From: Thermoactinomyces daqus
Lineage (GTDB): Bacteria; Bacillota; Bacilli; Thermoactinomycetales; Thermoactinomycetaceae
Direction: 5' to 3'
NCBI RefSeq assembly: GCF_000763315.1
Contig: NZ_JPST01000021.1
Span: forward strand, 124,001-188,000
Length of the DNA: 64,000 nt
Positions 32,460 through 41,019 of the stretch are shown one piece after another. The position numbers and the translations under genes are program-made. Each line of letters starts with the position of its first letter. The first letter of the stretch is position 1. The notes under the pieces were generated by a model. That model saw nothing but the letters and a program-made list of their open reading frames with translations, did no database searches and was not told where the DNA came from.

Positions 32460-33842
32460 TCAGATAAAATTGGCTAACTTTAGACAGTAATCCGTTATAT
32501 ACTTGGCAGATTGGCGCCCTGCTTCCCTGAGAGACGGATGGAGAAAGATATGGCGGCCGGGTTTGGCGTTGATTTCAAAAAGCCATACTCTTCCGCTGCG
32601 GTCGACTCCGATATCCATCCCCAATTCGCCGAGCGGACCATTGATCTGATCTTCAAGAACCTTGGCGATCAAAATCGCCGATTCTTTAATCGACATTTCG
32701 ATATAGCTTGCATTTTCGTGAAAAACTTTCTTTAACAGTTCATCGGTGGGGATGATCGAACCGCCTGTTCGTACATGGGTGGTTACACAGCCAAAGCCCG
32801 CCGCTTTGGAACCGATCGCCACCACCTTCCATTCTCCGGACCCGTCTTTATGCATGTGCACGCGAAAATCAACGGGACGGTCGTTATGTTTGATCAGGCG
32901 AATGCCTTGCTGTACGAGGTATCGTTTAAACCGTTCAGACTCGTTGCTGCCAAAGTAGTGGCGAATCAGTTTTTCCAATGAGTTGAAGCGGTGGAGCACA
33001 TTTTTGGTTCCCTGATGAAAGCGGCAAAAGTAACCTTCCCGCGGATGATAGGTGATGCGAAAAATTCCGAGCCCCAAACTTCCTCCGCTCGGCTTTAAAT
33101 AAATCATCTGATGTTTTTCCAGCATCTTTTTAATGGTTTGAATCGAAGGGGAGAGATAGGTTTCCGGAATATACTGGGAACTCTCCGGATGGGTGCTCAA
33201 ACATTGATGAATGAACCATTTATTGAAGAAGCCCTGGTTGAAAATCTTGCTCTGATTGGTTTCCCTCAGGCGGGAGAGACAGGATTGGACATGGGAAAGA
33301 GACTCTGCTTTCCTGTTGGGAACACGCTCATAGACAACATCGGGAAAAGGCGAAAGCAGGCGAATCCAGCGCATGCCCCCGCTTTTATTCGGAATGCAAT
33401 ACCATCCGGAAACGGTCCGGTTTTGCCAGTCGACCATATCGGGGGTAAACACATAGATGAAAGGTTTTTCCTTTGCACCCGCTCGAATGAAACTGAGGAA
33501 AAGTTGTGATCGTCCGCCAAATGGCTGGGCGGCGTTCCCGGTGAATCCGGTTGTCAGGATGCCGATCACCGGGCCGATTTTCAGGGTTCTGTTGTAAAAA
33601 AGGGCCCGGGTTTGTCCGGGGTAAGGGAGAGTGAGTTGTTTGGCAAGAGCGGGCGAGAAAATAATTTGCTGCCCACTCATTTTCCCTCTTGCCACACGGG
33701 TAATAACCGTTTTATTGCCTACTTCCACCTTAATGGACTGCCCATTGACACAACCCCATTGCTCCATCAGAGCCTGGCTGATCACGATCGCTTTTGCAGG
33801 TGTTTTGGAATGGATTCGGGTTTGGCATATGATTGATTTCAT
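32460..33842 (-). CDS. YheC/YheD-type ATP-grasp spore coat protein, copy 2
   Basis: A 460-residue paralogue. It has an N-terminal domain (ICQTRIHSKTPAKAIVISQA to about residue 85), the linking GPVIGILTTGFTG segment, and the ATP-grasp domain with YLKPSGGSLGLGIFRI and GELGMDIGVDRSGRVWLFEI then NAKPGRH. The start at 33842 follows TAGGAGGG; the frame continues to 33881 without support. It lies 16 bases upstream of copy 1 and ten bases after copy 3. Coat localisation is known for the family in B. subtilis; enzymatic activity is inferred from the fold. Confidence 0.88.
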   Translation of the reverse strand: MKSIICQTRIHSKTPAKAIVISQALMEQWGCVNGQSIKVEVGNKTVITRVARGKMSGQQIIFSPALAKQLTLPYPGQTRALFYNRTLKIGPVIGILTTGFTGNAAQPFGGRSQLFLSFIRAGAKEKPFIYVFTPDMVDWQNRTVSGWYCIPNKSGGMRWIRLLSPFPDVVYERVPNRKAESLSHVQSCLSRLRETNQSKIFNQGFFNKWFIHQCLSTHPESSQYIPETYLSPSIQTIKKMLEKHQMIYLKPSGGSLGLGIFRITYHPREGYFCRFHQGTKNVLHRFNSLEKLIRHYFGSNESERFKRYLVQQGIRLIKHNDRPVDFRVHMHKDGSGEWKVVAIGSKAAGFGCVTTHVRTGGSIIPTDELLKKVFHENASYIEMSIKESAILIAKVLEDQINGPLGELGMDIGVDRSGRVWLFEINAKPGRHIFLHPSLREAGRQSAKYITDYCLKLANFI

Positions 33843-33852
33843 AGTGACCCTC

Positions 33853-34959
33853 CTAGGTGTTCTTAAGTAAAGAATGGGCATAACGAATAGGGAGTTGGAC
33901 AGCGCGACGGCGAATGTTGATTTCGCCGGTTCTGAGGAAAACAGCGCGGCCGGGTTTTGAATTCACCTCCAAGATCCAAATGCGCCCGCTTGGTTCGATT
34001 CCGACATCGATTCCCAGCTCGACAAGCGGCCCGTGTTGTTGTTCGATAAAACGGGGGACGATCGAGCTCAAAAATTGAATGGTTTCTTGAATTTTAAAAA
34101 TGGTTTCTTGTGCATAATGTTTTTGGAGGAAGGGTCTGAATGCGACAGCTTGCCCTCCTCCGTGAAGATTGGAGGTGATGGAATTCGGTTTGCCCGTCCG
34201 AACTGCCATTCCCGTTGTTTCCCAGTTCCGTTCCTCGTTCTTTTGCACTAAGATCCGGACATCAAACGGTCTTTGATCCGGTGTCATCAGCGGCAGAAGC
34301 GGTTGGATGATATACCGGGTGCGGCCGATGAAGTTTTGGATCCAGGTTTCCAGTTCCTGCACGGTTTTCAACTGGCGGTAAAACAATTTATTGGCCTGCG
34401 TGCGTCCCTGAATCAAATAGCCCGGGGGATGCTTCGTGATCGCCACGACTCCCCGCCCGTGACTGCCGCCGTTCGGTTTGATCAGGGCGCTTGGCTGATT
34501 TTGCAGAAAAGCGAGCACATCATGGCTTGATCGGTAAAAAATCGTGTGCGGGAGATACGGAGCGATTTCCTTATGCTGTTTCAATATTTCATATGTCTGC
34601 CATTTGCCGCCGAGCGCCCTCCCCAATAAGCGGATATGCGGGTCATTTGCCAGCTTCAGAACATAGGGTTTATATCTTAAATAATGTTCGGTCGTATGGT
34701 AGTAACATCGGTCATAGATCAGGGATGGGAGCGGTTTGACCGCCATTTTCCATCTGCCGTTTTCCACAATCCAGCAGGGAACGGTCCGCGTCTTCCAATG
34801 AACCAGCTGGGGATTGAAGACGCAAACCTCAATTCCCAGAGACTCACCTTCCACTGCCAGTTGCGAAAAAAAAGGAGCTTCTGAAAAGGGCGGCATCTTT
34901 TCCGTTTTTCCATAACATACGATGATTCCTAACACCTTTTTGCTTATGTCCATTTTCAT
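33853..34959 (-). CDS. YheC/YheD-type ATP-grasp spore coat protein, copy 3 (short)
   Basis: A 368-residue paralogue that lacks the N-terminal domain of about 90 residues found in copies 1, 2 and 4, starting directly at the VLGIIVCYGKTEKMPPF segment. The ATP-grasp core is complete: LIKPNGGSHGRGVVAI and VELGIDVGIEPSGRIWILEV then NSKPGR. This short form is like B. subtilis YheC. GGGAGGGG precedes the ATG, which overlaps the end of copy 4 by four bases, so the two are coupled. Confidence 0.88.
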   Translation of the reverse strand: MKMDISKKVLGIIVCYGKTEKMPPFSEAPFFSQLAVEGESLGIEVCVFNPQLVHWKTRTVPCWIVENGRWKMAVKPLPSLIYDRCYYHTTEHYLRYKPYVLKLANDPHIRLLGRALGGKWQTYEILKQHKEIAPYLPHTIFYRSSHDVLAFLQNQPSALIKPNGGSHGRGVVAITKHPPGYLIQGRTQANKLFYRQLKTVQELETWIQNFIGRTRYIIQPLLPLMTPDQRPFDVRILVQKNEERNWETTGMAVRTGKPNSITSNLHGGGQAVAFRPFLQKHYAQETIFKIQETIQFLSSIVPRFIEQQHGPLVELGIDVGIEPSGRIWILEVNSKPGRAVFLRTGEINIRRRAVQLPIRYAHSLLKNT

Positions 34960-36389
34960 GTCGGACCCCTCCCGCGTATTTTTCGTACCGGTTTCGGAGA
35001 AAAAGGAGGGGAATGGGGTCCGCCCGCGGTTTCCGTCAAAAAGTGCACATACTCGATCAGGCGCAAAACAGAAGGTCGGGTATTGGCCGTAGGATTGACC
35101 ATGGTGTCATCGGTTTTGGAAGGTTTGGAATTGATCTCGATAAGCCAAATTTTTCCTTTTGTGTCGAGGGCCAGGTCAATTCCCAGTTCGGCGAAGTGTC
35201 CTTCCGCCAGGTACTCAAATGTTTTGGCGATTTCCAGTGCTGTCGCTTTAATCTCCCTGTCTGTCGGTTTGCCGGGAATATGGTTCAGCTCTTTCAGCAC
35301 ATCCGCTGCTTTGCGCACGGTACCTCCGCGTGCGAGATTGGAGACAATATGCTGGCTGTTGGCGATTCTCGCGACGGAAGAAGTGACCCGCCAGTCTCCG
35401 GTTCTGTTTTTTTGCACCAAAACGCGAAAATCCATTTGCCGCTGATCATATTTCACCAGGGACAGCCCTTGCTGCACGAGATAGGGTTGACGTCCGATCC
35501 TTTGGGCCATCAGTTTGCACATCTCGGCTAAAGTTTTGGTCGTGCGCGTCAATGTACCGCCGGGCGTGGAGGATTGGCAAATCCACTTGCCGCCGGATCT
35601 GCTCACCTTGATGATCCCGCTGCCCAAGCTGCCGTTATTTGGCTTGAGATAAACAGTCGGATAGCGCTGAAGCAGTTCTTTAAATCTGGAAACGCGAAAT
35701 GGATAGGTTTCCGGAAGCATCTCCCGGGTGCGTTCATCTTTGATCAGGATTTGATATACTTGGTATTTGTTAAGGAATTTTTCGTTGAAGACCGGAATAT
35801 GAAAATGCGTTTTCAGCTGGTACAGTTTATTTTGAATCTGATCCTGCTGCTCCAGCTTGCGGGAGGTAATCCGGTTGTAGATCACGTCGGGAAGAGGAAG
35901 CCTGGTGAAGATCCATCGTCCTTTCTCGCGAACCCAAGCGCCGGTTTCCCAAGATTTGAGATCTAGCTGTTCCGGGGAAAAGATGGCGACGCGGACGCCT
36001 TGCGATTGCCCCGCGGCGCAGCATTCTTCCAAAAAGCGAGTCATCAGTCCGAATAATTGATCCTGTTTGCCCTGTGGTTCGGCATTGATTAAAATTCCAA
36101 ATAAAGGGCCAAACCGCAAGCGGAAAGAGCGGGAGTCAAACCGTGCTTGAATCAGTGGTTGGTTGATCATTTTCAATTGTGAGGCCAGCCGGGAACTCAT
36201 CCGTACCAAATTGTTCGTTTTGTTGGTAAAGGCAATCGCTCCTTTGGCTGTTGCGGAACCAAACGTCACCCAAAAAGGGTTGGTTTCTATTTTCAGCTTT
36301 TTTGCCAGCATTCGGCTCATAACCATATTGATATTCCTTGGAAATTGGCTTTCGGGAATAATTTGAATTTGTACTTTTTGGCCCCCCAT
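34956..36389 (-). CDS. YheC/YheD-type ATP-grasp spore coat protein, copy 4
   Basis: A 477-residue paralogue and the first gene of the run. The N-terminal domain (VQIQIIPESQFPRNINMVMS) precedes FGPLFGILINAEP; the ATP-grasp core has YLKPNNGSLGSGIIKV and AELGIDLALDTKGKIWLIEI then NSKPSK. The C-terminal tail is Pro/Arg-rich. AAGGGG lies before the ATG at 36389. It is divergent from the yheA-like gene; B. subtilis likewise groups yheA with yheC and yheD, so the block is conserved but expanded from two to four ATP-grasp genes here. Confidence 0.88.
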   Translation of the reverse strand: MGGQKVQIQIIPESQFPRNINMVMSRMLAKKLKIETNPFWVTFGSATAKGAIAFTNKTNNLVRMSSRLASQLKMINQPLIQARFDSRSFRLRFGPLFGILINAEPQGKQDQLFGLMTRFLEECCAAGQSQGVRVAIFSPEQLDLKSWETGAWVREKGRWIFTRLPLPDVIYNRITSRKLEQQDQIQNKLYQLKTHFHIPVFNEKFLNKYQVYQILIKDERTREMLPETYPFRVSRFKELLQRYPTVYLKPNNGSLGSGIIKVSRSGGKWICQSSTPGGTLTRTTKTLAEMCKLMAQRIGRQPYLVQQGLSLVKYDQRQMDFRVLVQKNRTGDWRVTSSVARIANSQHIVSNLARGGTVRKAADVLKELNHIPGKPTDREIKATALEIAKTFEYLAEGHFAELGIDLALDTKGKIWLIEINSKPSKTDDTMVNPTANTRPSVLRLIEYVHFLTETAGGPHSPPFSPKPVRKIRGRGPT

Positions 36390-36524
36390 GACTATCCCCT
36401 TCCGCCTGAAATGACTAATTCATCGTATGTAGGCATGTTTGGCAGGGTGAAAAAAACAGGCTTGGCATTCACGGATGAATCTGGGATAAGAAAATGGTAG
36501 GATGAGAGAAAGGGGGGAATGCAC

Positions 36525-36875
36525 ATGGTTAATCCGTACGACCACGCCCATCAGTTGGCGCGGAGCATCCGGGCTTCACAGCAGTATCTGGAAGTGAAGG
36601 AAGCAAAGCGGAAATTGGAGGAGAATCCCAAGTTTCGCGAGATGCTGGACAAATTTACGGAGAAACGCCTTCAGATGCAAACCCTTTATCTTCAGGGGAA
36701 ACAACCGTCTCCGGAGCAGTCGGAAGAAATGGAAAAGTTGTCGACTGCCATCCAGGGAGTGCCCGCCATTACTGCCTATCTCCAGGCGGAGGAAAGACTG
36801 ATATTCTTGCTTCAGGATTTGCAGCGCATTATCATGGAGCCTGTAGAAGATATTTTTGGCAAAGAAATGAAATAA
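36525..36875 (+). CDS. yheA: YlbF/YmcA family protein, YheA-like
   Basis: A 116-residue helical protein of the YlbF/YmcA (DUF964) family. The conserved N-terminus reads NPYDHAHQLARSIRASQQYL, then LEENPKFREMLDKF, and the C-terminal helix EERLIFLLQDLQRII is typical. The length and the neighbouring yheC/yheD-type genes support YheA rather than the RNase Y-partner proteins YlbF or YmcA. ATG 36525 is chosen because AGGGGGG is seven bases upstream, against one base for the ATG at 36519. It precedes ytkL by 13 bases. Function unknown. Confidence 0.8.
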   Translation: MVNPYDHAHQLARSIRASQQYLEVKEAKRKLEENPKFREMLDKFTEKRLQMQTLYLQGKQPSPEQSEEMEKLSTAIQGVPAITAYLQAEERLIFLLQDLQRIIMEPVEDIFGKEMK

Positions 36876-36888
36876 GGAGAGTAAGAAA

Positions 36889-37578
36889 ATGAGAGTTACA
36901 TACCATGGTCATGCTTGTTTTGAAATCGAACACAACGGTTACCGTCTGCTGATTGATCCTTTTATTACCGGGAATCCCTTGGCGAAAGTAAAACCGGAGA
37001 ACTTGAAACCGGATTATATCCTGCTGACACACGGCCACAATGATCATGTCGGCGATACAGTCGAGATTGCCAAGGCCTCCGGTGCCACGGTCATCGCCCC
37101 GCACGAACTTTCCGTCTGGCTCGGCTGGCAGGGATTAAATACCCATGGGATGGGAACCGGCGGAACCTTCTCCTTTGAATTTGGAAGCGTCAAGTTGATC
37201 AATGCCCTGCATGGCAGCGGGCTGGTGTTGGATGAGAAAAAAGAAATCATTTACATGGGGCCTGCTTCCGGGTTTGTGCTGACGCTCGGAGACAAAACGA
37301 TTTATCACGCCGGGGATACCGCATTGTATTCCGACATGAAACTGATCGGGATGCAAAAGCCGATTGATCTGGCCATGCTTCCGATTGGCGGCAACTTCAC
37401 CATGGACCCCGATGATGCCTTGATTGCCGCTGAATGGGTCGGGGCAAAACAAGTGATTCCCATGCACTACAATACGTTCCCGGCGATTCAGCAGGATGGA
37501 GAGGCATTCGTGAAAAAATTGGAGCAAAAAGGAATCAAAGGCGCGGCGCTGAAAGCCGGAGAATCCCTCGAACTATAA
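36889..37578 (+). CDS. ytkL: UPF0173 metal-dependent hydrolase YtkL
   Basis: A 229-residue beta-lactamase-fold hydrolase of the UPF0173 group. Metal ligands are visible in YHGHACFEI near the start, LLTHGHNDHVGDTVEI near residue 46, HAGDTALYSDM and the late PMHYNTFPAI. The substrate is unknown. In B. subtilis ytkL is close to ytoI; here a toxin island lies between them. Thirteen bases separate it from the yheA-like gene, so they are likely one operon, ended by a strong terminator. Confidence 0.93.
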   Translation: MRVTYHGHACFEIEHNGYRLLIDPFITGNPLAKVKPENLKPDYILLTHGHNDHVGDTVEIAKASGATVIAPHELSVWLGWQGLNTHGMGTGGTFSFEFGSVKLINALHGSGLVLDEKKEIIYMGPASGFVLTLGDKTIYHAGDTALYSDMKLIGMQKPIDLAMLPIGGNFTMDPDDALIAAEWVGAKQVIPMHYNTFPAIQQDGEAFVKKLEQKGIKGAALKAGESLEL

Positions 37579-37659
37579 GATATGGAATTGTAAATCTCCT
37601 GTAATCATCCTGTAAAAATCATCGACTAAAATAAATACAGGATGAAAACCCCCTTTGGT

Positions 37660-37691
37660 AGAGACGGCCCCGGAAACCGTCTCTTTTTTTT
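37660..37691 (+). terminator. Terminator after ytkL
   Basis: AGAGACGG (37660-37667) pairs with CCGTCTCT (37677-37684), followed by a long T tract. Confidence 0.9.
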
Positions 37692-37821
37692 ATGTTTATT
37701 TTTCTCCCTGCTGCCGGGAGCAGTAGTGGTACACCCTTGTCATTTTTGAAGGTGAATGCTGATATGAATACGATCGCTGTCGTGAGAACAAGTACCGTGC
37801 TTAACAGGGAGGCAATCGATT

Positions 37822-38340
37822 TTGGAAAAATGGTATCAGAATGTCAATGCTGATGCAAAAGTTGCTTATTTTTTAGCATTATCCGAAAAAGTATTGGATA
37901 AATTAACCGATTATGATTGGTATCCAACGGTCAGGGAATCCATCGACCTGTGCTGGGAATGGGTAGAGGAAAAGAAGCATGAGGGATATGACCTTTACAT
38001 AACGATCGACGATGAAGATGAGGGGCTGTTCGTTATTTCCTGTGAAGAGGATCCTTTCACAGGTGACCGGCAAGCCGAGTTCGTTTATTGGTGTGTATTT
38101 CATGCAGCCTCTTATACAATCAAGCAAGCATATGTGTTTGAACGTAAGAAACATAAAGTTCCGCAACCTATTGAGGGGGTAAATGACGAATATACAAACA
38201 GCGGGTTTATGGAAAAAATAAGAGAAGTGGACGGATATCGGGAAGAGTGGGCTGAACGGTTGAAAAAGTATTTGCTCGAAAATGTTCCGGCAGGCAGTGA
38301 CAAAAAGATCAAGCGGTCGGAACTCTTGAGTCAGATTTAA
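37822..38340 (+). CDS. Imm6-like immunity protein, upstream copy
   Basis: A 172-residue soluble helical protein resembling the Imm6 family of polymorphic-toxin immunity proteins. Family-like stretches are NADAKVAYFLALSEKVLDKL, LCWEWVEEKKHEGYDLY and the acidic DDEDEGLFVI. The start is TTG at 37822 with GGGAGG upstream. The last 43 residues are almost identical to those of the second copy at 40234-40740, while the first half differs more, and the downstream DNA is also shared. It may be an orphan immunity gene left by earlier cassette change, or act together with the second copy. Confidence 0.75.
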   Translation: MEKWYQNVNADAKVAYFLALSEKVLDKLTDYDWYPTVRESIDLCWEWVEEKKHEGYDLYITIDDEDEGLFVISCEEDPFTGDRQAEFVYWCVFHAASYTIKQAYVFERKKHKVPQPIEGVNDEYTNSGFMEKIREVDGYREEWAERLKKYLLENVPAGSDKKIKRSELLSQI

Positions 38341-38422
38341 TTTCGATCATGATCCCCGAAAAGAGACGAGGCAGGGAGAGCATAAACCTGTCCGGCGCTT
38401 TTCGGGGTTATTTTGTATTTAA
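38205..38422 (+). repeat. Direct repeat flanking the toxin gene, left copy
   Basis: The 3' end of the first Imm6-like gene and about 80 bases after it match 40605-40821 at an offset of 2400 bases. Shared words include AGAGTGGGCTGAACGG, AAAAAGATCAAGCGGTCGGA and AACCTGTCCGGCGCTTT. Confidence 0.8.
38354..38413 (+). terminator. Terminator after the upstream Imm6-like gene
   Basis: CCCCGAAAAG pairs with CTTTTCGGGG over a 37-nt loop, followed by TTATTTTGT. The second repeat copy keeps the place but not the same stem. Confidence 0.55.
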
Positions 38423-38648
38423 CACTTGGCGCAGAATAGCGAGGATTTTTGCCATATGTGAACAGAAATTTAAGGATGAAAAATGAGCTTTCCTGAATTG
38501 AATCCCTGGAATGATGGGTGAAAAAGTATTTTTGTTCAAAGAGGATAGAAATTTATTATTTTATCATATTATTAGACCTTTCCATCAATTGGCTGTTGAC
38601 ATAATATATTCATATAAATAAATAACCCTTCAGGTGGTGGATATCATT

Positions 38649-40217
38649 TTGAAAAATGTTAATTACATCAGAAGGAGTAAATTTTTTTACGGGTTCCTGC
38701 TGCTCCTTCTGGTCTTCATTGTCGGTGCAGGATGTTACAGCAGTCAGGCATATGCCGCCGGAAGCTTTCAGGTTCCGCAGGTAAATGACCATTTTGATAA
38801 AGGAAAGGAAGATCCGCCGCCGTCGAAGACGCAGCTGCCTCCCCAGCCTGAAAAGAAAGATGAGGGAGGATTTTGGCATTCGGTGACCAAACCTTTTAAG
38901 AGCGCGTGGAATTGGGCCTCGGACAAGGCTTCCGATGCCTGGAACTGGACGAAAGACAAGGCCTCACAGCTTTGGGACTGGATTTGCAAGGTGTGTGACA
39001 AGATTGCCAAAGTTGTAGTGGATGCGTTATCCGCCACCTGGAATTGGATTGTCAAGTATAAAGAGTACATCGCTTGTGCGGCCGTGGTGATTGTCGGGGT
39101 GGTCTTGTGCTTTGTCGCCCCGCCGCTGGGAGCTGCCGTATTGAGCGGTGCAGCTTTATCATTTTTGATCAGCGCCGGGCTGAATGGCGGGAAAATCGAT
39201 AAACACACTTTTATGGATGCGGCCATCGGCGGATTGCTTGGACTGTGCGGGGCGGGCATCGCCGGCGGAGCATCAAGAGCCCTGGCCACCGGAGTTGGGC
39301 AGAAACTGCTGACCGGACTGGCTGAATCCCGATTTATGGGTCCGCTGATGCGCGGGGGAAGCAAACTGATCGGGAAACTTCCCGGGCCGATGCAAAAAAT
39401 CTTTACCCGGGCCGGATTTGTCAATGCAGTTGAAGGTGCAGGAACCAGTATGGCCGACGATCTCCTGCACGGCCGGAAGATCAACTGGAAAATGATGATC
39501 TTCTCCGGGGTCTTCGGAGCCGGAATGCTGGGACTTTTCCATTTTGCCGAACCGGCGGTCAATAAGGCGGCCTCCTCACTGGAACCATTGCTGGCCAAAA
39601 CGCCGATTGTAAAAAACCTCTTTAAAAGTGCGACCAATTGTGTGGCACTGAATCAGGAGCGTGGCTATTTTGCCGTAGCAACATCATGCATTAATACGAA
39701 ACTGCTGGAAAATGATCTGGCCGCCTATCGAAACAAATTAAATGTGCCTAAAACAGAGACCGTCGCAGTAGGCAGAACCGATATTAAAGGATTGGAAAAA
39801 GAAGTATTTGAAGGTGCTTCTCCTCAAGTACTGAAAGAGGCTGGTTTGCCGGATCTGGATACGTTAATGCCAAACCGACCGATTAAATCACCGTTTGGAC
39901 TGGATAAGGCCAAAAATCATGCTGAAGAGATGGTCATCAATGATTTTGTTCAAAAGGTTGATGCGAAGTTTCCAAATCGGCTTGATGTGAAAGGGAAACT
40001 CTATATTCATCAATCCAATCCAACGGGAGTATGCTCTTCGTGCAAATCGGGACTCGGGAAGAATCCGAATGCGATGGACGGAATTCTGAGTCAACTCAGC
40101 AAGCGGTATCCAAATCTTGAGATTGTTGTTTCAAGTGAAGTTAATCAAGGAGCAAAAGTGACAAAAAAGCATTTCTTTATAGTGAAAAATGGTAAACAAT
40201 ATCCGTACAAGCCGTAG
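38649..40217 (+). CDS. Secreted polymorphic toxin with C-terminal deaminase domain
   Basis: A 522-residue toxin. Residues 1-40 form a Sec signal (FFYGFLLLLLVFIVGAG, cleavage likely after AYA). A Trp-rich repeat stretch (SAWNWASDKASDAWNWTKDK) and a hydrophobic Gly/Ala segment (residues ~135-225) follow. The C-terminal ~150 residues are a toxic deaminase: AVGRTDIKGLEKEVFEG, NHAEEMVINDF with His424-Ala-Glu426, and SNPTGVCSSCKSGLG with Cys462 and Cys465, which together make the zinc site. It is close to the BURPS668_1122-type group; nucleic acid or nucleotide target unknown. TTG at 38649 is chosen for AGGTGGTGG eight bases upstream. The immunity gene follows by 16 bases. Confidence 0.8.
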   Translation: MKNVNYIRRSKFFYGFLLLLLVFIVGAGCYSSQAYAAGSFQVPQVNDHFDKGKEDPPPSKTQLPPQPEKKDEGGFWHSVTKPFKSAWNWASDKASDAWNWTKDKASQLWDWICKVCDKIAKVVVDALSATWNWIVKYKEYIACAAVVIVGVVLCFVAPPLGAAVLSGAALSFLISAGLNGGKIDKHTFMDAAIGGLLGLCGAGIAGGASRALATGVGQKLLTGLAESRFMGPLMRGGSKLIGKLPGPMQKIFTRAGFVNAVEGAGTSMADDLLHGRKINWKMMIFSGVFGAGMLGLFHFAEPAVNKAASSLEPLLAKTPIVKNLFKSATNCVALNQERGYFAVATSCINTKLLENDLAAYRNKLNVPKTETVAVGRTDIKGLEKEVFEGASPQVLKEAGLPDLDTLMPNRPIKSPFGLDKAKNHAEEMVINDFVQKVDAKFPNRLDVKGKLYIHQSNPTGVCSSCKSGLGKNPNAMDGILSQLSKRYPNLEIVVSSEVNQGAKVTKKHFFIVKNGKQYPYKP

Positions 40218-40233
40218 TAAAGGGGGAGTTATG

Positions 40234-40740
40234 ATGGGGTGGTACGAGAAGATCAATGAAGATGCCAAAGCTGCTTATGTATTGACCTTGACTGAAAAAA
40301 TCATTGATCAAACCAAAAAATACGAATGGTACCCTCTGGTAAGAGAAATGACAGACATGTGCTGGGAATGGGTTGAAGAGAAGAAGTACGGTGCAGATGA
40401 CCTTTATGAGAGATTTGATGATGAAGATGACGGATTAATTTTGATTGAAGGATATCCCGGGGTAAAAGAAAATCCGCAAGCCAAATCCGTCCTGTTTTCG
40501 ATCATTGAAGCGGTATGTTACGTGATCTGGCAAGCTTATCAATATGAAAAGACAGAGTATGTTCCCCAACTCTTGGAAAGCGAAAGTGATCAATCCATTG
40601 ATCAGTTTATGGAAAGAATAAGAGAAGTGGATGGATATCAAGAAGAGTGGGCTGAACGGTTGAAAAAGCATTTGCTCGAAAATTATCCGGCAGGCAGTGA
40701 CAAAAAGATCAAGCGGTCGGAAATTTTGAGCCGGATTTAG
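40234..40740 (+). CDS. Imm6-like immunity protein, downstream copy
   Basis: A 168-residue protein similar to the gene at 37822 along its length: WYEKINEDAKAAYVLTLTEK, MCWEWVEEKKYGADDLY and FMERIREVDGYQEEWAERLK. Its place 16 bases after the deaminase toxin makes it the likely cognate immunity protein, blocking the toxin in the producing cell. AGGGGGAG lies before a double ATG; 40234 gives the better spacing, 40231 is possible. Assignment to Imm6 is by pattern and context. Confidence 0.78.
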   Translation: MGWYEKINEDAKAAYVLTLTEKIIDQTKKYEWYPLVREMTDMCWEWVEEKKYGADDLYERFDDEDDGLILIEGYPGVKENPQAKSVLFSIIEAVCYVIWQAYQYEKTEYVPQLLESESDQSIDQFMERIREVDGYQEEWAERLKKHLLENYPAGSDKKIKRSEILSRI

Positions 40741-40821
40741 CTTCGCTCACGACCTCAAAGTGCCTGGGCAGGGAGAAGGGCATGAACCTGTCCGGCGCTT
40801 TCGGGGGCATTTTTTATTTAA
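40605..40821 (+). repeat. Direct repeat flanking the toxin gene, right copy
   Basis: Partner of 38205-38422 at a 2400-base offset. Together they bracket the toxin gene and would permit loss or exchange of the cassette by homologous recombination. Confidence 0.8.
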
Positions 40822-40837
40822 CAAAGTGCAACAACAC

Positions 40838-40912
40838 CGGCGGATTGCCCGGCCTGTGCGAGGCGTGCATCGCCGGCGAATCCTCAGAAGTTCCGACAGT
40901 GTTGATAAAGCG
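40838..40912 (+). pseudogene. Relic of a second toxin gene
   Basis: GGCGGATTGCCCGGCCTGTG and the following GCATCGCCGGCG match the toxin gene at 39228-39267 (35 of the first 40 bases by eye). The fragment would encode GGLPGLCEACIAG in place of the toxin's GGLLGLCGAGIAGG. Further weak similarity runs to about 40910. It lies between the second Imm6-like gene and the YezG-like gene, so it looks like the remains of the toxin that belonged to YezG. Confidence 0.6.
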
Positions 40913-41019
40913 GTTCCAATGAATGATTGAATAAGCAGAATGAAAAAAATGGATAATTTATGGACTGATTGGCAGATGGGTTGAAGCCAGGTTTAAAAAT
41001 ACACCGGGAGGAAAATGAG

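Noticed and set aside
38649-38760. Lipoprotein signal in the toxin N-terminus
   Set aside because: The Cys is preceded by GAG without the usual hydrophobic residue at -3; a Sec cleavage after AYA fits better.
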